Origin: Chromera velia
Lineage: Eukaryota > Sar > Chromeraceae
Direction: 5' to 3'
Length of the DNA stretch: 26,308 bases
Assembly: GCA_018398765.1 (NCBI GenBank)
Contig: JAHBMJ010000505.1
Coordinates: 20,229 to 46,536 of the forward strand
Positions 1 to 6,516 of the stretch are shown here, piece after piece. The first letter of the stretch is position 1. Each line of letters begins with the position of its first letter. The position numbers were made by a program, and so were the translations under genes. Under the pieces are notes generated by a model, which was not told the origin of the DNA, made no database searches, and saw nothing but the letters and a program-made list of their open reading frames with translations.

Positions 1-81
1 CCCCCCCGGCCTTCCCCGTTGTCTTGCTGTCCAGATCCGACCTATGCAGCTAGCTGTTTTGACGCTCAGCTATGTGCGTGC

Positions 82-112
<31 letters not shown>

Positions 113-248
113 TGTTTGCCTTGAGCCAGGCTCCGTATGGGTACTCCGGCAGAATCGCTGTTCTTTCTTGTCTTTGTCCATTCGCATCCTTCCTTCCGAT
201 TTGCCTTTCAGCGACTTCCGATTTTTGATTTCTGCTTCGTGATTGCAG
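1..248 (+). other. Intron (3' part) of the first gene, with alternating purine-pyrimidine tract
   Basis: This is non-coding sequence that ends in a pyrimidine-rich stretch and a CAG acceptor at 246-248, directly before the first supported exon. Positions 73-115 are an unbroken alternating purine-pyrimidine run (GC repeats followed by GT repeats), a sequence type able to form Z-DNA. No exon is visible to the left, so the 5' end of the gene lies outside the window or cannot be recognised. Confidence 0.5.
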
Positions 249-446
249 GAGGAGATTGTACGTCTGTTCGCTGACTGTCGTGAGTTCATCAGCTCCCTTC
301 TTGGTGAACCTCTGAAGTTTGGAGAACGGAAGGAGTGGAAGAGACTGGGCGTCGGACTGGAGGCTCTGAACGCGTATGGGGTCCTGGCGGGAGAGGCCGC
401 ACAGAAAGAGGCGGAAACAGTTGTCAAGGCAATCAAGAGCCTCTCG
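249..446 (+). CDS. Internal exon of an unrecognised spliced gene
   Basis: The exon opens in phase 0 after the acceptor at 246-248 and encodes about 66 residues of helical, charged sequence (starts EEIVRLFADCREF; later KEWKRLGVGLEALNAYG). The donor is not certain. A GT at 447-448 (CTCTCG then GTCGGT) keeps phase 0, which matches the next exon; a GC donor after GTCAAG at 428 would also keep the frame. The open frame continues to about 806, but that part is CT-repeat low complexity (runs of S and L) and is read as intron. I do not recognise the family. The alanine, lysine and glutamate pattern suggests a small helical domain upstream of the disordered tail encoded by the last exon. Confidence 0.6.
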
Positions 447-657
447 GTCGGTCGGTCTTCTCTTCTCTCTCTCACCGTGCATGGTGCTCGATCGAATGAG
501 AGAGCTTTGCTTCTGGTCACGCTACTGCGCGTCAGGCTGCGTCAAAGGCAATGCATTACTCATCTCGCTCCCTCCCCCCCCACTGCTTTCTGGCTCTATC
601 TCTGTCTCTCATTTACCCCTGGTCTCTTTCTTTCTTTCTTTCTTTCTTTCTTGCTTG

Positions 658-690
<33 letters not shown>

Positions 691-890
691 CTGCCCTCCA
701 CCCCCCTCTGTCGTTCCATCTTTCTCTGTCACCAGGAAAAACAGAACAACGGTTTCTTTCTTGCAGTCACCTCACCTGCCCACGGATAGGCCCCACATGG
801 AAATAATTAAGGAGTCAACAGGTGAGGGTGTATACATCAACACACGCATGCATCCATCATCTATCTGTCTCCTTCTTTCCTTGCCTGCAG
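447..890 (+). other. Intron with TTTC and CT microsatellites
   Basis: This intron is inferred from frame continuity between the flanking exons and a strong acceptor (TTGCCTGCAG) ending at 890. It contains a TTTC run at about 625-652 and a CT run at about 659-686. A decoy exon at about 768-823, bounded by TTGCAG and CAG|GTGAGG, would break the frame of the next exon, so it was not used. Confidence 0.5.
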
Positions 891-987
891 GCCGTGTACA
901 GCCCCGAGACGGCAGGCATGGCGTTGGCTGACAGGATGAAGGGTCACCTCGAGAAGTGGCTGGTGGCACAGAAGGATGCTCTCAAAG
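891..987 (+). CDS. Internal exon of the same unrecognised gene
   Basis: It begins after CTGCAG and ends at a donor CTCAAAG|GTCTGT. The 97 nt give 32 codons plus one base, so the following intron is phase 1. It encodes AVYSPETAGMALADRMKGHL followed by a lysine- and alanine-rich helix. The join to the next exon creates ...DALK-ERENVGG..., uninterrupted and of the same composition, which supports both splice sites. No motif of a known family was recognised. Confidence 0.65.
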
Positions 988-1062
988 GTCTGTGTGTTCT
1001 GCTTTTCTCTTGTCGCGTGTGTGGCGTGAGGGGGGGCGGTACCACATGGGGCCAATTTCTCC

Positions 1063-1108
<46 letters not shown>

Positions 1109-1356
1109 ATGGTGTATTCCTTTCCCTTCACACGTGCTCCCGGGTGGTCTTTCTTTGCCTGTTCTTCCCTGTCGTTCGTGCTATCATGCAGAGAGAGAGA
1201 AAGAAAGAAAGAAAGAAAATACGGATAGGATGCAGCTGCGCGCTGAGATGTCGCTACGAAAGAGACTATTGACATGAGAAGAATAATAGGCTATGAACAC
1301 GACAGTAAAAACGGTATGTGATCTGAAATTTGATGTATGATACTGTTCTTGTGCAG
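988..1356 (+). other. Intron, phase 1, with CT and GAAA microsatellites
   Basis: The donor is GTCTGT at 988 and the acceptor TTCTTGTGCAG ends at 1356. A CT run occupies about 1064-1100 and a GA/GAAA run about 1191-1218. The phase 1 join restores one open frame across the neighbouring exons. Confidence 0.6.
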
Positions 1357-2267
1357 AGAGGGAGAACGTGGGGGGAGCCGTGAAAGGTCCGACCGACTTT
1401 TTCGACGACATTTCTCCGAGTGCGTCTGGAGGCCTTCAGCAGAGCACTAAGGGGGGGACTGGGGGTGGAGAGGGTTCTGGGAAGGGGAAGAAGGGAGGGG
1501 GGGGGGGTCAGAACTTTACCTCAAGGGTCGAGAGGGAAGAGGGCAGAAAGAGGGGTCGGGAAGATTTGGAGGAAGCGGAAAATGGGGGAGATCGGAAGAG
1601 AGGGAAGAAGGAGAAGAAAAAGGGAAGAGAAGAATCGGACGCTTGTTCGGAGAAGGAGAAGAAGCACAAAGGAGAGAAAAAGAAAGAACATGATCACAAC
1701 AAAGCAAAGAAGAAACAGAAGAGACATTCTGGAGGCTCAGACGGTTCCCCTTCTCGTCATTATGATAGTGATGTTTCCGAATCCCTTCAAGGAAAAAAGA
1801 AAGAGAAGAAAACGAAAGAATCGAAGAAGGGAAAGGACGGGAGACGCGAAGACAGAGAGACGAGTGATCGACACTCAAAAGAAGAGAGAGACAGGAGACG
1901 CCACTTCGATGAGGAGGAGGAGACGCACTACAGGGCTGCTGACTCCAGAAGGGGGGAGGACTTCGGAAGCCACCCGAAGTACGGAAGGTCGGAGGGTGGA
2001 GGTGAATCCCGTGACAGAAAAGGGGCCTACAGGGATGACTCTGTGGAGCGGGACGGTAGGGGTGATCGGGGAGATCTCTCTAGAGACCGGTACGCAAGAG
2101 AGCACCACCGGGGTGATTGGAAGGGCGACAGGGGTGGCTACAGGGATGACCGGATGGCCGATAGGGGGGACTGGGGTTACTCGAGGGACGGAAGGGGGGA
2201 CTATCGAGAGCACTACTCTCGAGACGGGGGGGACATTGGGGACAGAGCCCGTCCCCGACATTTCTGA
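1357..2267 (+). CDS. Last exon: lysine-rich and RD/RG-rich disordered tail
   Basis: This 303-codon terminal exon starts with ERENVGGAVKGPTDFFDD, then a glycine-rich linker, then long KK/EK/RR blocks with scattered SPSR and SDSD-like motifs (roughly residues 60-180 of the exon). It ends with a tail rich in RD, RG, GD and Y (for example RGDWGYSRDGRGDY) before TGA at 2265-2267. Such mixed K/E and RD/RGG tails are common in nuclear RNA-binding and splicing-associated proteins; a nuclear RNA-related role is therefore an inference from composition, not from a domain. Codon use is purine-rich because of the repeats, which also creates the long shadow frames seen on both strands here. Confidence 0.75.
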
Positions 2268-3049
2268 CCTTATGTGCCACTGCTTCCGGGTTTGCCTCGT
2301 TGGTACTTATTGGAGGCTCCGACACTAGCTCCGACAGCTTCTCGCATCCATTTTTGGGTCCCCTGTCTGTTTCACCTGTGCAAACACTCCTGCATTGGTC
2401 TTCGATGATCGGAAAATCAGGCTACACAAGTCCTTACAAGTTCATGAACGCGTGTAAAGCGGCATTCTCTCGACATGACACGAGTCGCTCAAGTAGCAAT
2501 AAAAGTAAATGTGAGACAATGTATGAATCGAACAAGTGAATCCCAATATATGAACGAACCATAATGAATGATTCACTATTCTCATACAATTACATGCTTA
2601 AATTGTTTTTACTCCAACTTTGATTGTTATATTTCATTTTTAGTGTAATTTTCACTCGGGCTGTAGTTTACAGTTTTACATACCGCATTTCGTACCGCAT
2701 ATTATCCGTATGTCCATATATTTGTGATAGTTTGGCCATGCACGATGTCAAGTTACGCCTGCCGCCCAACTATAATTACATTAAATATATTTATGTTATG
2801 ATCAAAATATGTATGTTATATTGGCTTAATAAAAAAGAGAGAGGAGTGTGATATATGAGGAATGGCTTTAACGCGAATTAAAAGTCGTATTTTGAAAGAC
2901 CTGCAAAGAAACTTTTTTCCACTGGTGCAGACAGTGGACTGTAGATTTTTATATGTGTTTCAAGCCTTTAGTGGTAAGATACCATAAGAAGAATACTCTG
3001 GAGATTGATAAAAATTTACCAAAAAAAAGGGGGTCAGTAAAATACTATA
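2268..3049. other. 3' UTR and AT-rich intergenic spacer
   Basis: The sequence after the stop codon becomes AT-rich from about 2540. An AATAAA at 2498-2503 is a plausible polyadenylation signal for the first gene; a second AATAAA occurs near 2828. No convincing coding region, RNA gene or repeat was found in 2540-3049. Confidence 0.5.
2498..2503 (+). promoter_or_regulatory. Candidate polyadenylation signal AATAAA
   Basis: A canonical AATAAA lies 231 nt after the stop codon of the first gene. This is the expected place, but one hexamer is weak evidence in AT-rich DNA, and AATAAA may not be the signal used by this organism. Confidence 0.3.
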
Positions 3050-3054
3050 AGCGG
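3050..3054. repeat. Target site duplication AGCGG (left) of element 0
   Basis: AGCGG sits directly before the left LTR and is repeated directly after the right LTR at 6018-6022. Five bp is the usual duplication size for copia-type integrases. Together they fix the outer ends of the element. Confidence 0.75.
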
Positions 3055-3298
3055 CCTGACGAGGTGGCTTCGTAACGGGGCTCATAAATAGTAAGTCTCT
3101 GTTATGCACAGTCACTGTCAGTCAGTACTACAATCTCTTAGGTTCAACGTAAACAACAGATGACTTGCTATTAACTGCATGCGAGCATTATTAATTCTGC
3201 ATGCATGTTGTGTGGTACGCTCGACGTCGCACCCACCGTAGATGCGGTTCTGACACAAATGCTTGTCATAGTCATAGTCCAACCACCACAATGCTACG
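3055..3298 (-). repeat. 3' LTR of element 0
   Basis: This 244-bp copy matches 5774-6017 at the same length with no indel; about 24 differences were counted by eye, about 20 of them transitions. On the plus strand it runs from CCTGACGAGG to ATGCTACG. It is the 3' copy because the element reads on the minus strand (primer site beside the other copy, purine tract beside this one). Confidence 0.85.
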
Positions 3299-3300
3299 TG

Positions 3301-3313
3301 CCCCCTCCCTCCA
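3301..3313 (-). promoter_or_regulatory. Polypurine tract of element 0
   Basis: On the minus strand a G/A-only run (GGAGGGAGGGGG) ends just before the 3' LTR, the position of the plus-strand DNA synthesis primer in LTR retrotransposons. Two extra bases (CA) separate it from the LTR start CGTAG. Confidence 0.6.
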
Positions 3314-3489
3314 GAGTGGCGTCCCTGCCACTTAAATCGCATGGGGCAGTCATGCCATACACACTGCTAAGCAGAACAGAGTCAAAGACTCGCGTTTGCT
3401 ATATTGATTGAGCTCACAACGGGGCCTTAAACCGTTGACTCAAGGCGGGGTCTCTTCTGTCACATGAAGGGCAGAGTTGAGAATTGCTC

Positions 3490-3506
3490 ACAGGATTCGA
3501 ACCTGT
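3490..3506 (-). other. tRNA T-arm-like hairpin inside element 0
   Basis: Read on the minus strand this is a perfect 5-bp stem (ACAGG/CCTGT) closing a 7-nt loop TTCGAAT, exactly the form of a tRNA T arm and a good RNA polymerase III B box. I could not fold a matching acceptor stem, D arm or normal anticodon loop around it, so it is not called a tRNA gene. It may be a remnant of a tRNA or a tRNA-derived SINE trapped in the element. Confidence 0.4.
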
Positions 3507-3610
3507 AGTTCAGCAGCGCAGGAGATATGCGGATTATATGATTGGTTTGTCCACAACCAACCTAGTCACCTCTGCCTAACTTCGTTGGTCACCAACTCCT
3601 GGAGAGTTCA

Positions 3611-3750
3611 GGGCCGACGACCTAAAATCGGAGTGTGTTTTGCGGAGTGTGTCATTCCGAAGAATTCACAAAGGCCCGAAAGACCTGAAAACGGAGTGTG
3701 ATCACCATTATCAGTGTGTCACGGCCCGAGAACCTTAATACGGAGTGTGT
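3611..3750 (+). repeat. Dispersed short repeat ending in CGGAGTGTG
   Basis: Three related units of about 29 bp lie at 3611-3638, 3672-3701 and 3722-3750. Each has a GGCC-GA-(A/G)ACCT part followed by CGGAGTGTG. A fourth, isolated CGGAGTGTG is at 3643-3651. The spacing is irregular (61 and 50 bp). No protein-coding sense was found. They could be an internal minisatellite or binding sites in the element interior. Confidence 0.5.
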
Positions 3751-4669
3751 TAGAGACATACACCGCGAGTTGTTGACCCACGCCTAACTTTAACTCTCGT
3801 CCTATCTCTTCTCCGATCGATCTGAGTGTCAGCCTTCTAGGTCAGCCTTCTTCTCGCAATCACACTGCGCTGACAGTAAAGAGTTGTCTGTCCTTCTCTT
3901 TTCTTTGTTCCTTTTCAGTTGAAGTATCTTCTTCCATTCGCATTTATGCAAATGACATTGAAGTCAGTCTTTCTCGAAGGCAAAGATCGTGAATTCGATG
4001 ATCGTTGCAAATGATTGTTCTGACAGCCAGCCCAGCGTAAAACACACACATGGTTAACACTGTGATAACCATCCAAATTCTCTCATCGCTCCTTTGTTGT
4101 CTCGCCTTTCTTTGTAGTTTGTTTCTTTTCGTTACTATGACGGCTTCTCGTCTTAATTCCCTTTCATCTTTCTTTCCATCCACACCTCTCTCTCTCCTCT
4201 TACTACATGTTCCTTCTCTCTCAGAGAACCACTCACACTTATATGAACCTACGTGCCCCCTCGGAGTCCCTCCTCACCGCGTCCCCGCGGTCTAAGCACG
4301 CAAAAAACTTAGTACAAAGACGTGTATAACGGGTAAAAAAAAACGATCTAGGCAAACAACGTGAGATCAGGTGCTAACAGAATCTGACAGACACGCTGAC
4401 AGATTGATCACCAAACGATCAAGCGGATGAAGGAAATAGAAATGAACTGCAAGCCAAACGCGAATGTGAGGTCTCCCTTTCCATTAATGCTCTTTCAACA
4501 GAAACCGATGGCTCAATCAAAGAAGACAACAGGTAATGTTCCTTACACCGGTAAGAGCAGGCAAAGAAAACGAACCAGATACGTCACAACGAGGTGAAGT
4601 GAAATGTAGATGGACAAACCAAGGTAAACGAGCACATAACAAAGCCAGGGCTCAAACGATTATGAAGCC
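3751..4669. other. Interior of element 0 without recognisable genes
   Basis: No open frame with protein-like composition was found on either strand. The stretch 4050-4290 is pyrimidine-rich on the plus strand and the stretch after 4300 is purine-rich. It is probably the 3' non-coding part of the element, because the broken coding region reads towards it from the right. Confidence 0.4.
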
Positions 4670-5761
4670 TTAATTCTTCATTTCTGCAGGCTTCACTGGC
4701 ACTGGGAGGTCTTCAATCATTTTTGGAATACCCACTTGTGCCAGTTGACCAACCTCTTTCCAATACTCCCTCTTCTTCTCTTTGTAGAGCCGTACTGCTT
4801 CGCTATCTCCCTCCTGAGGCAGCAGCGTGAACACCTGCCGGGAAGAATGCGTTGGCATCATCTCACGCTTTTGTCTCTCGGCCTCGAGTTTCTCTGCACG
4901 AGCCTTCTCCTTCTCCTGTTTTATTTTTTGTTTCTTTGTTGGCTTGGGCCTAAGTTCCCACCTTTTGCCTCCATCACCTTTGACTGCCACCGATTCTTTC
5001 ACTTTCTATTCTTTCACTTCCTTCCCTCCGTGGCCTCTGCCTACCTCCAGGACCTGTGACTCAACGTCACCACCCCTAGTAGACGAATCTGCTGGAGAGA
5101 CAACAGTTAGTTGAATGACCTCTGACAAAGGGGCATCGAAGGCCTGACTCCCTCTGAACTCCTCTCTTTGATGGGCTTCTCTTTTTCTTTCATTCCACTG
5201 TCATTCCTGTCCCCTCTCCCTCCAAAATTTTCTTCCTCAACCGACTGGTTATCATCTGGCGGGCCCACTGTGACAGGTGGCTTTGATTCTGAGTCAGAAG
5301 TGCATGTCCGAAAACCTTCTCCTATCGGACTCAACTCTATCTGGTTGCAGCTGAGAGTTGGAGGTGCAATAATGTTAGCGGCCCTAATCGATTCTAAAGC
5401 CCAGCCATACACCTCCCTCTCACCCCAAATTTCTCTCTCACTTCTCGGTTGTACTTCTTTTATCTCTCTTTCCCTTTACCAACGGATGCTACTCAAATTG
5501 AATCTCAACGTTGGGGCCGTTGGAACGCTATACAGGGCAATAGGCTCAGTAGGCTGCCCAGCGTTGTTGCCAAAGCCTCTCGTCTCTACTCTCTTCTGCT
5601 GGAATGCATTGATTTTGGTCCTCTTCACGGTGACTATTTCCTTCTTCTACTCCCTCTTACCTTTTTTTCTAGGAGAAGACTGTCTACAGACTGTGCAAAA
5701 GACTATATCCAACTATTGATCGTCCTCGTCTATGAACTCTGTAACGTCTCTGGTCAGGCCA
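4670..5761 (-). pseudogene. Broken coding region inside element 0 (unrecognised protein)
   Basis: Read on the minus strand, protein-like sequence runs from just inside the primer site to TAA at about 4670. It includes acidic and proline-rich parts (VTEFIDEDD near the start; PPDDNQSVEEENFGGRGDR in the middle) and a lysine/glutamate helix near the end (KQEKEKARAEKLEAERQKRE), followed by LLPQEGDSEAVRLYKEKKRE. It is interrupted by in-frame stops near 5719, 5650, 5476 and 5006, and by a stop plus frame change at about 5107. The two longest uninterrupted parts are 5412-5107 and 5002-4670. It shows no zinc knuckle, protease, integrase or RT motif. It could be a divergent gag-like gene or captured host sequence; composition alone does not decide. 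Confidence 0.5.
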
Positions 5762-5773
5762 GCTCTGCTACCA
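5762..5773 (-). promoter_or_regulatory. Primer-binding site of element 0 (Met-tRNA type)
   Basis: On the minus strand TGGTAGCAGAGC starts at the first base after the 5' LTR. The common plant copia primer site, complementary to the 3' end of initiator tRNA-Met, is TGGTATCAGAGC, so 11 of 12 bases agree. The exact adjacency to the LTR supports both calls. Confidence 0.75.
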
Positions 5774-6017
5774 CCTAACGAGGTGGCTTCGTGATGACGC
5801 TCATAAGTAGTAAGTCTCTGTCATGTACAGTCACTGTCAGTCAGTACTCCAATCTCTTGGGTTCAACGTAAACAACAGATGACTTGCTATTGACTGCATG
5901 CAAGCATTATTAATTCTGCATGCATGCTGTATAGTGCGCTCAACGTCGCACCCACCGTAGACGTGGTTCTGACATAAATGCTTGTCATCGTCACAGTGCA
6001 ACCACCACAATACTACG
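5774..6017 (-). repeat. 5' LTR of element 0
   Basis: This is the 244-bp partner of 3055-3298. On the minus strand it starts CGTAGTATTG and ends TTAGG, directly joined to the primer site. It holds a TGCATGCATGC-type run but no obvious TATA box. The plus-side target duplication AGCGG follows at 6018-6022. Confidence 0.85.
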
Positions 6018-6022
6018 AGCGG
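6018..6022. repeat. Target site duplication AGCGG (right) of element 0
   Basis: It matches 3050-3054 and directly follows the last LTR base. Confidence 0.75.
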
Positions 6023-6131
6023 GAAGCATGTACAAGGAATTAATTGAACATTTAACTGAACCGAATGTATTTAATTTGTGATCATCAAAAAAATTAAGGA
6101 TTTGATAAATTAAATTGAGCTTCACAGCATG

Positions 6132-6202
6132 ATGATTGAGGGTTAATTTTGTCATGCATGCCGCGTCCCCATATATAAGGGGCGGATCTAGCCTAGTTTG
6201 TC
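6132..6202 (-). mobile_element. LINE 3'-end fragment, copy 1
   Basis: About 70 bp match the low-coordinate end of the LINE at 15552 (ATGATTGAGG ... CATGCATGCCGCGTCCCC ... GGGGCGGATCTAGCCTAGT). The similarity stops at TGTC near 6202, earlier than in the other copies. Because the LINE reads on the minus strand, the shared end is its 3' end and the loss is at its 5' end, as expected for incomplete target-primed reverse transcription. No clear target duplication was seen. Confidence 0.55.
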
Positions 6203-6216
6203 GATTTGTTTAGTTC

Positions 6217-6514
6217 TATTGAGCCGAGACTTCTTTTGCTATGACGCTCTATAGGCCGTGTGCATGCTGTAGCGCTCTATTGGCCGTGCATGATATCTGA
6301 ACAGTTCTGCGCGTGGCCCCCGTCCATCTATATTGGTATGCATGTATGCGTTCACATATTTCCGGACATGCCGTAGCCTTGAAAATGTTCATGCATCGTA
6401 TCGCACATACGTGAAGCAACAGTGCAACAATGCCGTCTCATCATATTCAATTTCCGTTCTCATTGTATGCAATACAGAATCGAATTTATATATTCGATTG
6501 AATCGATCGATCGA
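6217..6514 (+). repeat. 5' LTR of Copia-1
   Basis: It begins TATTGAGCCGAGAC (the partner begins TGTTGAGCC) and ends in an ATCGATCGATCGA run. It aligns to the split 3' LTR over 298 positions with no gap and 24 differences, all transitions by hand count. The right end is placed where similarity stops, so it may be off by a few bases. Confidence 0.8.
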
Positions 6515-6516
6515 GT

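Larger units (their letters stand above)
3055..6017 (-). mobile_element. Small non-autonomous LTR retrotransposon (element 0)
   Basis: Two direct repeats of 244 bp flank an interior of about 2.5 kb. A 5-bp target duplication AGCGG lies outside both ends (3050-3054 and 6018-6022). On the minus strand the 5' LTR (6017-5774) is followed at once by a primer-binding site, TGGTAGCAGAGC, one base different from the TGGTATCAGAGC used by many plant Ty1/copia elements (initiator tRNA-Met). The 3' LTR is preceded by a purine tract (about 3313-3301). The LTR ends are not TG...CA. No reverse transcriptase or integrase is present, so the element would have needed help in trans. The LTRs differ at about 24 of 244 positions (by eye), so it is old. 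Confidence 0.85.

Noticed and set aside
50..520. Minus-strand ORFs over the first exon
   Set aside because: They cross the dinucleotide repeat and oppose an exon with matched splice sites.
243..806. Open frame running on from the first exon through CT-rich DNA
   Set aside because: The part after about 446 translates to S/L-rich microsatellite sequence, and the next exon joins in frame from 446.
768..823. Extra exon between TTGCAG and CAG|GTGAGG
   Set aside because: Its phase would put a stop in the following exon at 891.
3470..3560. Complete tRNA gene around the T arm
   Set aside because: No acceptor stem, D arm or normal anticodon loop could be formed.
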